The position numbers and the translations under genes are program-made. Below are positions 35,149 to 44,044 of a DNA stretch of 64,000 nucleotides, piece by piece. The stretch comes from UBA7960 sp964624065 (GTDB lineage: Bacteria; Bacteroidota; Bacteroidia; Bacteroidales; UBA7960), in assembly GCA_964624065.1 (NCBI GenBank), contig CAZUWF010000004.1, positions 1-64,000 of the forward strand, written 5' to 3'. The notes beneath the pieces were generated by a model. That model worked only from the letters and a program-made list of their open reading frames with translations, made no database searches and was not told where the DNA came from. The stretch's first letter is position 1. Every line of letters starts with the position of its first letter.

Positions 35149-36501
35149 CTACGCTCTCACCTCTTCACCATTAATATCCAAAACTCTTGCCTGCACTTGC
35201 TTTATTCGCCTTTGGTCCACTGCCAGCACCAAGAACTCAACAAATGGAACATTTATTTTCTCGCCCTTAAAGGGAATTTCTTGGCGTATTTCCAAAATCA
35301 ACCCAGCAATGGTGTCGGCCTCACCCTTTATCTCGTCGAAAAGCAAGTAGTCAACTCCCGTAACCCTGCAAAAATCCTTGAGAAGGGTTTTTCCTTCAAA
35401 CAGGTAAGTATTGGGACCGGTTTTGGTGAAGTCGTCGTCTTCGGTGTCAAACTCATCTTGGATTTCACCCACGATTTCTTCCAAAACATCCTCGAGGGTA
35501 ACAATCCCGCTGGTGCCACCGTACTCGTCAATAACCACGGCCATATGTGTTTTTTGTTCTTGGAAGTCCTTGAGCAAGTCGTTGATGCGCTTGCTTTCTG
35601 GTACGAACAAACTGGGTCGTATCAACTCTTGCCACTTAAAAGTATCGTCTTTGTCGAGGTGAGGAAGGAGGTCCTTGCTGTACAGAATTCCCTCCACATT
35701 GTCCAATGTACCCTTGTAAACAGGCATACGGCTGTAGCCGGCCTCCAAAATGGTTGCCATCAAGGTTGGGAAGCTTATGTTGTTAGAAACCGCAACCACA
35801 TCGACTCGGGGTTTCATAATTTCGTTCACGAAAATGTTGCTAAACTTGACAATACCCCTTAGGATGCTTTTTTCGCTCTGCGAGTCATTAGTCTGGCCGG
35901 TGATGTCGAGTACGTGCTCCAACTCGTCCATACTAATGTTAGGGCGTTTTGCAGCCAACCGCTTGTCGAAGAAGTTGGTCGAATTGACCAAAACAACGCT
36001 CAATGGCCAGAGGATCTGGCGCAGGCTAAGCAACGGACGATTTGTGAGGTAGATGATCTTCTCGGGCTTTTTCCTTGCATAAACCTTAGGCATTACCTCC
36101 GCAAAAACCAAAATGAAAAAGGTAATAAAAACAACTTGTATCAAGAATACCAATGCCGGATGGTACCCAAAAGCAAATACTTTACCCATCAACATTTGCG
36201 AAATTACGATTATGGCAATGTTGATCACGGTGTTGGCAATCAATATTGTGGACAAAAGATACTTCGGCTTGTCAAGAAGGTCAATTATTATCCGTGACGA
36301 TGCCCCCTTGCCTTTTCTAATTTCATCAATTTGATTGTGCTTAAGCGAGAAAAAGGCTACCTCGGAGCCCGAGATCAAGGCCGAAAAAAAGAGAAGTAGG
36401 AATATTGTGCCAAAACCTGCAATGAGCCAAACGGCATTAGGCTCAACAAATAAAATTGGGGGTAAAAAACCAAGTAAGCTGGGATCAGGAGGCTCTTCCA
36501 A
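35149..36501 (-). CDS. gldE: Gliding motility-associated protein GldE (CNNM/CorC-type)
   Basis: This 450-residue protein has an N-terminal CNNM transmembrane domain (TM segments from about residues 20 to 185, with SGSEVAFFSL), two CBS domains (about 220-340: MKPRVDVVAVS, VVIDEYGGTSGIVTLEDVLEEI) and a C-terminal CorC/HlyC domain. Its position before gldD identifies it as GldE. It is thought to support GldD and the T9SS. CNNM relatives move metal ions. No ATG fits: the frame opens with TTG at 36501 just after an in-frame TGA. An ATG lies nearby in another frame (MNQSIEPP), so the start needs care. Confidence 0.93.
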   Translation of the reverse strand: MEEPPDPSLLGFLPPILFVEPNAVWLIAGFGTIFLLLFFSALISGSEVAFFSLKHNQIDEIRKGKGASSRIIIDLLDKPKYLLSTILIANTVINIAIIVISQMLMGKVFAFGYHPALVFLIQVVFITFFILVFAEVMPKVYARKKPEKIIYLTNRPLLSLRQILWPLSVVLVNSTNFFDKRLAAKRPNISMDELEHVLDITGQTNDSQSEKSILRGIVKFSNIFVNEIMKPRVDVVAVSNNISFPTLMATILEAGYSRMPVYKGTLDNVEGILYSKDLLPHLDKDDTFKWQELIRPSLFVPESKRINDLLKDFQEQKTHMAVVIDEYGGTSGIVTLEDVLEEIVGEIQDEFDTEDDDFTKTGPNTYLFEGKTLLKDFCRVTGVDYLLFDEIKGEADTIAGLILEIRQEIPFKGEKINVPFVEFLVLAVDQRRIKQVQARVLDINGEEVRA

Positions 36502-36601
36502 GGTGGTTCAATGCTTTGATTCATTGCAAAATTAATACAAATAATATTACCACAAGTGTTTTTAGGTTGAGAAAAACCATTCGGTTTTCCCTTCGAGGAC
36601 T

Positions 36602-36609
36602 TACTTTTG
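36602..36609 (+). promoter_or_regulatory. -7 element for the DUF5686 gene
   Basis: TACTTTTG matches TAnnTTTG, 38 bp before the ATG at 36648, within the 146-bp divergent gap with gldE. Confidence 0.5.
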
Positions 36610-36647
36610 TAGCAAAAATTCCGTTTCCAGAGAAAATTTACTCATTA

Positions 36648-39098
36648 ATGAGACCGGTTTTCGTTATTTTCACCTTGGTCAATCTTTTTCTTACCGGTCA
36701 TTGCGGTTTCGGATTTCTTCTGCACGAACCGCTGCCGCTGCCCGGGGAGTTTTCAATAAAGGGTCAAGTGGTTGATGGCCATTCGGGCAATCCCTTAGCT
36801 TTTGCCACGGTTGAAATTCCGGATGGTGCAAGGGGTGCCGTTTCTGACATTGACGGTTTTTTCGAGGTGAGCGACAGGCATCCTATTTTAGCCCTGCAGG
36901 TATCGCACGTGGGATACCAAACCCAAATTGTTGATCTGCAACCTCCGCAAAAACACATACTTGTAAACCTACAAAGAAAACCGATTGACCTTGCGGTGGC
37001 CAACAATTATGTAGGAGAAAATCCGGCCCATCGGATTATAAGAAACGTTACGTTAAACAGAAATGATAACAACCCGGAGAAAAGCGGCCGGTTTAGCTAT
37101 CGTTCATACAACAAAATGGTTTTTTCTCCTCGCAACGAAAGCTCGAGCACCGCCGGCCAATGCAATCAGGATGAAAAGATTACCGGTGACACCCCTCAGC
37201 CTCAACACTATATGTTGATGGTTGAAACCGTCAGCGAAAGGTTTTTTAAAAACGGGTTAAAGGACAACGAAAAGGTTTTGGCTTCTCGCATTTCTGGTGC
37301 TACAGCCCCATACCTTGCGTTTTTGGCCACAAAGCACCAAGCGTTTTCGCTTTACGCCAACCACGTTGAAATATCTGACGAGAAATACCTTAGCCCCTTG
37401 GCCCCGGGTAGCACCAGCAGGTATCTCTTCATATTGGAAAAAACCTCGTTTGAAGGATCAGACTCGGTATTCGTGATTTCATACTGGCCAAAAAAAAATC
37501 GCAACTTCAATGGTCTCGAAGGGGTACTAACCATAAATTCAAACGGATGGGCAGTTCAAACCCTCACGGCCGAACAAGCAGAAAAAAAGGGCAGCTCCCC
37601 CTTTAGCATTCGCCAATTCTACAAAATGGTCGATGCAAAAAGATGGTTTCCAGTACAGCTCGATGTTGACCTGAAAGTTTTCAAACTTCCTTTTGGTCAG
37701 GATTTTGGAGTGTCAGCAAAAGGAATGACTTACATTTCTAACATTGACCTCGAACCAGATTTTTCCAAGCATTTATTCTCCAATTTTTCAAAGGAGATAT
37801 CCAAAGAAAATCCCATCATCAACGATGGTTTTTGGGAGAAAATTCGTCCGTTTCCACTTACACCAAAAGAAAGGGAAACATACAGGGTTTTGGAAAGCCT
37901 GGGACGAGAGAAGAATTTTGATGGCTTATTCAGGTTTGCCGAAACGCTTGGTGCAGGGAAACTTAGACTGTCCATGGTTGATTTTTACATTGATAAGCTT
38001 GTGAGCCATACCCGCTTGGATGGTGTAAGGCTGGGTGTGGGAGGGGTTACCAACCATAGGTTTTCCGAAAGGCTTCGTTTTAAAGGTATGATTGCCTATG
38101 GCTTAAAAAGCAATCAGTGGCGAATGGGGTACAGTGCAGATGTTTTGCTCAACAAAAAAAACCACCATTGGCTGGGGCTTACATATTGGCACAATACAAG
38201 GGAAAGGGGTGAGGCCTTATCCCTGTTCAAGCCAAAGTTCTTGAGCTTAGAAATGATTAGGGGTTTTTTGGTGCCCGATTTGGATTTGGTAAAAAGTTAC
38301 CAATTTTGGACAGGATTCTCGGCTTTGGGCCAGCAGGTGCAGGTTAAACTTTTCGGTGGCACTGAAAAAGTGGTTGCCATCGACCACATATATGCCGAAC
38401 ATCAAAAATCACCATTGCAACCCCCTATATACCGGTTCTTCGAAACGGGCATAATGCTCAGGTTTGCCTTCGGGGAGAGGCATATCGCCACCCCAACACG
38501 CACCTTTGTGGATACCGAAGGTTCTCCCGTGGCCTTTCTTTCAATAACCAAGGGCTTTGACAATGTGCTCCAAGGTGGCCACAAGTACCTGCGAACCGAA
38601 GGCAGGCTCGACTTCGATTACAGGATAATTGGTGCCGGGGTTCAAAACTGGTCGCTTCAAGCAGGATTCCTATTTGGAGTCAACGTGCCCTGGTCAAAAC
38701 TTTTTACCGCTCCAACTGCACCGAGGGGGTTATGGCCGGGACCGCTATCCGCTTTCGCAACTATGGATTACAACGAGTTTGTTTCTGACGCGCACATCAT
38801 GCTTTTTTTCAGGCACGATTTTGAGAGACACCTTACCGGAGGATCAAGTTTGTGGCCGCGCATCTCGGTGGTTTCAAACCTTGGTATCGGATCGCTTAGA
38901 AGCTCCAACATTGGAGGCAGGCCTGATTTCGGAAGTTTCCAAAAGGGATTCTTCGAGGCCGGCGTGGTACTTTCCGATTTTTTTGCCATTGGGGCTCCTT
39001 GGTTGGGCGTACAATTGATGCATAGGTTTGGCGCCCATTCTCTGCCAACCCTTAATGAGAACTTTTCTGCGAGGCTTTTCGTTTTTATGCCTATGTGA
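36648..39098 (+). CDS. DUF5686 family outer-membrane protein with regulatory-like N-terminal domain
   Basis: This 816-residue protein starts with a signal-like segment, then a carboxypeptidase-regulatory-like domain (about 35-110: IKGQVVDGHSGNPLAFATVEI), a middle region, and a long C-terminal part rich in amphipathic strands with aromatic ends, finishing FVFMPM. This order matches the DUF5686 family of Bacteroidota, large outer-membrane barrels of unknown function. The ATG at 36648 is chosen because the signal begins there; an upstream extension would overlap gldE. It is divergent from gldE and has its own promoter box. Confidence 0.88.
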   Translation: MRPVFVIFTLVNLFLTGHCGFGFLLHEPLPLPGEFSIKGQVVDGHSGNPLAFATVEIPDGARGAVSDIDGFFEVSDRHPILALQVSHVGYQTQIVDLQPPQKHILVNLQRKPIDLAVANNYVGENPAHRIIRNVTLNRNDNNPEKSGRFSYRSYNKMVFSPRNESSSTAGQCNQDEKITGDTPQPQHYMLMVETVSERFFKNGLKDNEKVLASRISGATAPYLAFLATKHQAFSLYANHVEISDEKYLSPLAPGSTSRYLFILEKTSFEGSDSVFVISYWPKKNRNFNGLEGVLTINSNGWAVQTLTAEQAEKKGSSPFSIRQFYKMVDAKRWFPVQLDVDLKVFKLPFGQDFGVSAKGMTYISNIDLEPDFSKHLFSNFSKEISKENPIINDGFWEKIRPFPLTPKERETYRVLESLGREKNFDGLFRFAETLGAGKLRLSMVDFYIDKLVSHTRLDGVRLGVGGVTNHRFSERLRFKGMIAYGLKSNQWRMGYSADVLLNKKNHHWLGLTYWHNTRERGEALSLFKPKFLSLEMIRGFLVPDLDLVKSYQFWTGFSALGQQVQVKLFGGTEKVVAIDHIYAEHQKSPLQPPIYRFFETGIMLRFAFGERHIATPTRTFVDTEGSPVAFLSITKGFDNVLQGGHKYLRTEGRLDFDYRIIGAGVQNWSLQAGFLFGVNVPWSKLFTAPTAPRGLWPGPLSAFATMDYNEFVSDAHIMLFFRHDFERHLTGGSSLWPRISVVSNLGIGSLRSSNIGGRPDFGSFQKGFFEAGVVLSDFFAIGAPWLGVQLMHRFGAHSLPTLNENFSARLFVFMPM

Positions 39099-39211
39099 TA
39101 GAAAGCCTAATGAGCAGCCAATTACTTTTTCTTCTCTCATCCTTCTTGTCTTAAATAGGCTTTCAACAATAAATTTTTCTACCTTAGCACCAACAATAAA
39201 ATAGTTGTACT

Positions 39212-40042
39212 ATGGAAAAAATCAATGAAATATTTAACCGCTTTTGGGCTGATTACACGAATCAAAATCCTTTGGCTTTGAGGATTTCGAATCTATTCAA
39301 GGGCGAGGGCGAGAGTGTTGTTCACGATCATATTGCCCTGCGTACTTTCAACATTCCAAAAATTAATCTGGCAAAGGTTTCGGAGATATTCTTGAAAGTG
39401 GGTTACGAAAGCAAGGGCCAATACGTTTTTGAAGAAAAGCGCCTTCTCGGACAGCACTTCGAGCACAAAACCAAGAAAGATGCCCCAAAGGTTTTCATTA
39501 GCGAGCTTGAAACCGAAAAATTCAGCGATTACCTTCAAAGTATCGTATCCGAGGCGGTTGCTCATATTCCCAAAGACCTAATCGAGAGCAACGAGTTTGT
39601 GTTTGGTGGCAGGTTGTGGCCGCAGCCTTCGTTCAAAACCTACAACAAGTTGAGGCAAGAGTCGGAGTATGCCGCCTGGCTCTACGTTCACGGCTTCAGG
39701 GCGAACCATTTTGCCATTTTTGTTAACGCCCTGTCCAAATACAGTGATATCCGCAAGGTAAACGAATTCGTGAAGGCAAACGGCTTTTTGATGAACATTG
39801 TCAATGGGCTCGAAACATATGGTACTGCAGAAGACTTATTGGAGCAATCTTCTACAAAGGCAGAAATTGTTGAAGTGGATTTTCGGGAAGGAAAACACGA
39901 AGTTCCCGCCTGCTTTTACGAGTTTACCCAACGCTATCCCGACCGAGATGGAGAACTCTACAGCGGCTTCATCGCAGCCTCGGCCGACAAGATTTTTCAA
40001 AGCACCGACTTCTATTCTGCCCAGGGGAGTGCTATGAAGTAA
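39212..40042 (+). CDS. DUF1338 protein, HglS-like 2-oxoadipate dioxygenase/decarboxylase candidate
   Basis: This 276-residue protein belongs to DUF1338, whose studied member HglS of Pseudomonas turns 2-oxoadipate into D-2-hydroxyglutarate with O2 and a metal. Its metal ligands in HglS are two His and a Glu, with an Arg four residues after the first His. Here the equivalent spacing is seen: His40 and Arg44 in HDHIALRTF, His166 in ANHFAIFV, and Glu237 in CFYEFTQRY. It is shorter than HglS. The next gene, 13 bp downstream, encodes a YdiJ-like dehydrogenase able in principle to oxidise the product. The exact substrate is inference. Confidence 0.85.
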   Translation: MEKINEIFNRFWADYTNQNPLALRISNLFKGEGESVVHDHIALRTFNIPKINLAKVSEIFLKVGYESKGQYVFEEKRLLGQHFEHKTKKDAPKVFISELETEKFSDYLQSIVSEAVAHIPKDLIESNEFVFGGRLWPQPSFKTYNKLRQESEYAAWLYVHGFRANHFAIFVNALSKYSDIRKVNEFVKANGFLMNIVNGLETYGTAEDLLEQSSTKAEIVEVDFREGKHEVPACFYEFTQRYPDRDGELYSGFIAASADKIFQSTDFYSAQGSAMK

Positions 40043-40055
40043 TACCATCAAGCTA

Positions 40056-43010
40056 ATGTTCGTTAAGACTCTCCAACCACAACAGGTTGAACTGCTCGAT
40101 GACCTTTCCAAGAGAATAAAAGGAGAGGTTCACCACTCAGCCCTTCTCAGGCTCCTTTACTCCACCGATGCCTCGGTTTACCGCGAGGTGCCTTTGGCCG
40201 TGGTCTATCCTGCCGACCCTCATGACATTGGCCAAGTCATTGCCCTAGCCAAAACCCTGAACACTTGCGTAATACCACGAACAGCAGGGACCTCTTTGGC
40301 CGGCCAAGTTGTGGGCGAGGGGATCGTGCTGGACGTGTCCAAGCACATGACTCGAATCATCGAATTGAATCAGGAAGAAAAATGGGTGCGTGTCGAACCG
40401 GGGGTTATCCTCGATGAGCTAAACCAATTCCTCGAACCTTTCAATCTTTTTTTTGGCCCCGAAACATCAACCTCAAACAGGTGTATGCTGGGAGGAATGG
40501 TAGGCAACAACGCCTGCGGTGCGCGTTCACTTACCTACGGAAGTACCCGCGATCACCTGCTATCGGTGGAAGCAATACTTAGCGATGGAAGTGCTGTTGC
40601 AATAGGAGAACTTACAAACCAAGAGGTTTTTGACAAGGCCAAATCCCAAACTCTTGAGGGAAGGATATACAAACATATTCTTGACACCTTGGGCAACGAT
40701 GCGATTAGGGAAAACATCAAAAGGGAGTTTCCGCACCCCGAAATAAAAAGGCGCAACACCGGGTATGCGATAGATATTATTAGCACACAGCAACCCTTCG
40801 AGCCCGACGGCCCTCCGTTTAACCTTGCCAAGCTTATTGCCGGATCAGAAGGCACCCTAGTTTTTGTTACATCAATGAAGTTAAACCTGGTGAATTTGCC
40901 TCCGGCCGCCAAAGGTTTGCTTTGCGCCCACTTCGGTTCGATAAGCGAAAGCCTCCGGGCTAATTTGATTGCGTTGAGTCACAATCCTACCTCAATCGAG
41001 CTTATTGATGAGGTGATAGTAAGCTGTACAAAGGAAAATATAGGCCAAAGAAAGAACCGCTTTTTTGTTGAAGGTGAGCCGGGAGCCATTTTGATAATTG
41101 AGTTTTTTGACAAAAGCGAAGAACTTATCAGACAGCGTGCAGGGAACCTGATCGAAGAATTGCAAATGGCAGGACTCGGGTATCATTTCCCTTTGGTTTT
41201 CGGAAAAGATATTTCCAAGGTGTGGGCTTTGCGAAAAGCTGGCTTGGGATTGCTCTCAAACGTTGAAGGAGATGCAAAGCCAGTTGCTGTTATTGAAGAT
41301 ACCGCAGTAAGGCCGGAAGATCTTCCGGATTACATTAACGATTTTCAGGGACTTCTTGAAAGGCACCAATTAAGCTGTGTTTTTTATGCCCACGCCGCAA
41401 CCGGAGAGCTACACCTGAGACCGGTTCTTAACCTCAAAATCCAAAAAGACGTGGAGTTGTTTCGCACCATACTTCACCAAACTGCCCTGCTGGTAAAGAA
41501 GTACAAGGGATCGCTTAGCGGTGAGCACGGCGATGGCAGGCTTAGGGGCGAATTTATCCCGTTGATGATTGGAAGCAACAACTATAAAATTATCGAGAAA
41601 ATCAAGGATGTTTGGGACCCCGAAAGGGTTTTTAATAACAAAAAAATCACCGGTACTCCACCTATGGACACCTCCTTGAGGTATGAGGTTGGCCTAAAGC
41701 GCCCAAATGTAGAAACCATATTCGATTTTAGCAAGACTGGCGGTATTTTGGGGGCTGCCGAGTTGTGCAATGGCTCGGCAGATTGCCGACGCACCAGCAA
41801 GACTTCGGAATTAATGTGTCCTAGCTACATGGCAACACTAAATGAAACTGACACCACTCGAGCCAGGGCAAACATCCTCAGGGAGTTTCTGACCCGATCC
41901 CCCAAGGCCAACCCTTTTGACCACAAGGAAATTTTTGAGGTAATGGACTTGTGTCTCTCGTGCAAGGCCTGTAAGAGCGATTGTCCTTCCAACGTTGACG
42001 TGGCCAAACTAAAGGCCGAGTTTCTCCACCATTATCACAGGAGCAATCCTCCATCGCTGCGAACTAGGATGGTGACCAATATTGGTGCTATCAATTACCT
42101 TGGAAGCTTATTGCCACCCTTGTTCAACTTTTTGGTAGGCAACAAAGTCCTTTCAAAAGGGTTCAAGAAAATGGTTGGGTTTGCCCCACAGCGTACACTA
42201 CCCGCAATTTACAAAACAACGCTCATGCGCTGGGCGGCAAAAAACCTCAAAAATCTTAACAAAAAAACCCATCAGCGAATCAATGTTATACTTTTCGTTG
42301 ACGAGATCACAAATCATAATGATGTCGAAACTGGAATCAAAACAATCAAGCTTCTCACGGCCTTGGGATACTATGTTGTGCTATCAAAAACCAGCAACAG
42401 CGCCCGCCCATTTTTGTCGAAGGGTTTTTTGATCCAAGCAAGAAAAATTGCCAACAAAAACATTGAACTCCTTAAAGACCAAGTTTCTGACCACCAGGTT
42501 TTGGTTGGCCTCGAGCCTTCAACAATTCTGACCTTTCGAGATGAATACTTGGACCTGGCCTCAGTGCCTAACAAAGGTTTCGCCCGTAGAATTGCGAACC
42601 ACACCTTTATGGTTGACGAGTTCTTGGCCTTGGAGATAGAGCGAGGCAGCATTAAGCAAGAGAGCTTTTCCTTGGAGTCAAGAACCATTTACCTACACGG
42701 GCATTGCCACCAAAAGGCATTGGCTTCGATCGAACCCACCAAAAGGGTTTTGGGGTTTCCAAAAAACTATGAGGTTGTAGAAATAAAAGCCAGTTGCTGT
42801 GGTATGGCCGGAAGTTTTGGTTACGAGAAGGAACACTACAACACATCAATGAAAGCCGGAGAGCTGGCACTGTTTCCTGCCGTGCGTAAGTGCGAAGAGA
42901 GTGATATTGTTTGCGCTCCGGGCACCAGTTGTCGGCATCAGATCAAGGACGGAACCGGCCGGGAGGCATTGCACCCTGCCGAAATTCTCTTTGAGGCCTT
43001 GGTGGGTTAG
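40056..43010 (+). CDS. FAD-linked and Fe-S dehydrogenase, YdiJ/D-2-hydroxyglutarate dehydrogenase-like
   Basis: This 984-residue protein fuses an FAD-binding 4 (GlcD-type) dehydrogenase (about 20-500) to a ferredoxin and CCG (GlpC-type) region. The FAD site has IPRTAGTSLAGQ and GGMVGNNACGARS. SGEHGDGRLRGEF marks the oxidase C-terminal part. The 4Fe-4S ligands are Cys633, Cys636, Cys639 and Cys643 (CLSCKACKSDCP), with CCG-type cysteines in HGHCHQKAL and SCCGMAGSFG. Relatives oxidise D-2-hydroxyacids (D-lactate or D-2-hydroxyglutarate) and feed electrons to quinone. Its place right behind DUF1338 favours D-2-hydroxyglutarate, giving 2-oxoglutarate. Confidence 0.9.
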   Translation: MFVKTLQPQQVELLDDLSKRIKGEVHHSALLRLLYSTDASVYREVPLAVVYPADPHDIGQVIALAKTLNTCVIPRTAGTSLAGQVVGEGIVLDVSKHMTRIIELNQEEKWVRVEPGVILDELNQFLEPFNLFFGPETSTSNRCMLGGMVGNNACGARSLTYGSTRDHLLSVEAILSDGSAVAIGELTNQEVFDKAKSQTLEGRIYKHILDTLGNDAIRENIKREFPHPEIKRRNTGYAIDIISTQQPFEPDGPPFNLAKLIAGSEGTLVFVTSMKLNLVNLPPAAKGLLCAHFGSISESLRANLIALSHNPTSIELIDEVIVSCTKENIGQRKNRFFVEGEPGAILIIEFFDKSEELIRQRAGNLIEELQMAGLGYHFPLVFGKDISKVWALRKAGLGLLSNVEGDAKPVAVIEDTAVRPEDLPDYINDFQGLLERHQLSCVFYAHAATGELHLRPVLNLKIQKDVELFRTILHQTALLVKKYKGSLSGEHGDGRLRGEFIPLMIGSNNYKIIEKIKDVWDPERVFNNKKITGTPPMDTSLRYEVGLKRPNVETIFDFSKTGGILGAAELCNGSADCRRTSKTSELMCPSYMATLNETDTTRARANILREFLTRSPKANPFDHKEIFEVMDLCLSCKACKSDCPSNVDVAKLKAEFLHHYHRSNPPSLRTRMVTNIGAINYLGSLLPPLFNFLVGNKVLSKGFKKMVGFAPQRTLPAIYKTTLMRWAAKNLKNLNKKTHQRINVILFVDEITNHNDVETGIKTIKLLTALGYYVVLSKTSNSARPFLSKGFLIQARKIANKNIELLKDQVSDHQVLVGLEPSTILTFRDEYLDLASVPNKGFARRIANHTFMVDEFLALEIERGSIKQESFSLESRTIYLHGHCHQKALASIEPTKRVLGFPKNYEVVEIKASCCGMAGSFGYEKEHYNTSMKAGELALFPAVRKCEESDIVCAPGTSCRHQIKDGTGREALHPAEILFEALVG

Positions 43011-43027
43011 GAAACATATTCCGAATG

Positions 43028-43056
43028 GTCAGAATTACAGTCTGACGTTTTTTTTT
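43028..43056 (+). terminator. Terminator of the DUF1338/dehydrogenase operon
   Basis: GTCAGA and TCTGAC form a 6-bp stem around ATTACAG, followed by G and nine T. It lies 17 bp past the dehydrogenase stop. Confidence 0.65.
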
Positions 43057-43072
43057 GCCAGTCAACTCCAAG

Positions 43073-43105
43073 AAAAAACCCCGCCAGGAAAGCCATGCGG
43101 GGTTT
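43073..43105 (-). terminator. Terminator of the Cys/Lys-rich peptide gene
   Basis: AAACCCCGC pairs with GCGGGGTTT, a perfect 9-bp stem. Read on the minus strand it runs into TTTTTT, 20 bp past the stop of the small gene. The two opposed terminators separate convergent transcripts. Confidence 0.8.
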
Positions 43106-43124
43106 CGAAACCAAACAATTTTGG

Positions 43125-43409
43125 TTAGTTTTTCTTACTAGAGCAGCATGATTTTTTTGCTCCTTCGGCTTTCTTTTCTCCGCAAGCAGCACCTTCTTTT
43201 TTGTCCTTGCAAGCCGCGGCATCTTTCTTATCGGTTGATGCTTTTTTATCGGCACCGGCGCAGGCGGCTTGTTCGGTTTTGGCCTTGCTTGAGCAGCAAC
43301 CCTTGGTGGTTTCGGTTTTCTTTGGATCTGAAGGATTTGCACTAAGGGCAAGGGTAAGGCCAACTAAAAAGAAGAAGCCAAGAACGCTTCCAAAAAGTGA
43401 TTTTTTCAT
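43125..43409 (-). CDS. Small secreted Cys/Lys-rich protein
   Basis: This 94-residue protein has a signal peptide (1-23, ending ALSA). The mature part is almost only Lys, Ala, Glu, Asp and Cys. Cys-Cys pairs occur near both ends (GCCSSK and SCCSSKK), with single-Cys units AACAG, AACKDKK and AACGEKK between. Such spacing suggests metal binding or disulfide cross-linking, but no family is recognised. It starts at 43409; an upstream in-frame extension lacks a signal. It has its own terminator and stands alone between convergent and divergent neighbours. Confidence 0.8.
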   Translation of the reverse strand: MKKSLFGSVLGFFFLVGLTLALSANPSDPKKTETTKGCCSSKAKTEQAACAGADKKASTDKKDAAACKDKKEGAACGEKKAEGAKKSCCSSKKN

Positions 43410-43872
43410 GGTAATTTTTAATATTTTGTGGTTAAACAAATCGTTTGTATAGAACAAATTTAGATAAGAAAATAATATGCTCGACGAAAATACCAAAATA
43501 TTTTGAAAATTTGGCAATTATGCCCAGAAACCCAAATCTTAAAGCACCGGTAACGTGCAAGATAAAAAAACCGGAATGACAAAAATTGTCAGCGCTCAAA
43601 AAAGCTTTGGTCTATCATGTGCAAATGAAGGTTGGTGGCTGGGGCCAAGTTCGAGGCAATTTCAATGCGTTGATTTTAAAGATGGCATTCAAGGTGCTTT
43701 CATTTACCCAATCAATTTTAAAATGGGATTATATTGCTGGTATTAGCACTCACCATCGCCATGTGTGTCAAAATCAACACTAAACAAAGGCTTGCCCCCT
43801 TTTGTTAAATTGTTTTTTTTTCTAAGGATTGTTTAATCCAATAAACCCATCAAACCCATCAACAAAAAACAG
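43410..43872. other. Intergenic region upstream of tRNA-Arg
   Basis: This 463-bp stretch holds the promoter region of the small Cys/Lys gene and leads to the tRNA promoter. Two short overlapping reading frames around 43555-43783 have no signal, no promoter box and no family resemblance, so no gene is called. The word CCCATCAA occurs twice near 43850. Confidence 0.5.
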
Positions 43873-43880
43873 TATCTTTG
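43873..43880 (+). promoter_or_regulatory. -7 element for tRNA-Arg(CCG)
   Basis: TATCTTTG is a full TAnnTTTG match ending 13 bp before the mature tRNA 5' end. The second tRNA-Arg gene has its box at the same distance. Confidence 0.68.
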
Positions 43881-43892
43881 CACCGACAAAAT

Positions 43893-43966
43893 GGCTCCGT
43901 AGTTCAATTGGATAGAATAGCAGATTCCGGTTCTGTCGGTTGGGGGTTCGAGTCCCTCCGGAGTCA
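43893..43966 (+). tRNA. tRNA-Arg, anticodon CCG
   Basis: A complete cloverleaf of 74 nt can be drawn: acceptor GGCTCCG/CGGAGTC, D stem GTTC/GAAT, anticodon stem GCAGA/TCTGT with loop TTCCGGT (anticodon CCG at 43927-43929), five-base variable loop, T stem GGGGG/CCCTC with loop TTCGAGT, and discriminator A. CCA is not encoded. It reads CGG codons. Confidence 0.96.
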
Positions 43967-43972
43967 CGCCAA

Positions 43973-44017
43973 CCCCCCCCCTTGTCGCAGATATTAGCGG
44001 TATGGGGGAGTTTTTTT
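43973..44017 (+). terminator. Terminator after tRNA-Arg(CCG)
   Basis: A run of nine C (43973-43981) can pair with GGGGG at 44004-44008, followed by AG and seven T. The loop is long, so the hairpin is weaker than others here, but position and T-tract fit. Confidence 0.55.
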
Positions 44018-44044
44018 AATAAGGCTCAGAAGAGTTGGCTTGTT

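Noticed and set aside
43555..43783. Two overlapping short plus-strand frames
   Set aside because: No signal, no promoter box and no family resemblance.
43973..43981. Run of nine C as a phase-variation tract
   Set aside because: It lies after the tRNA and pairs with a G run to form a terminator; no gene would be switched.
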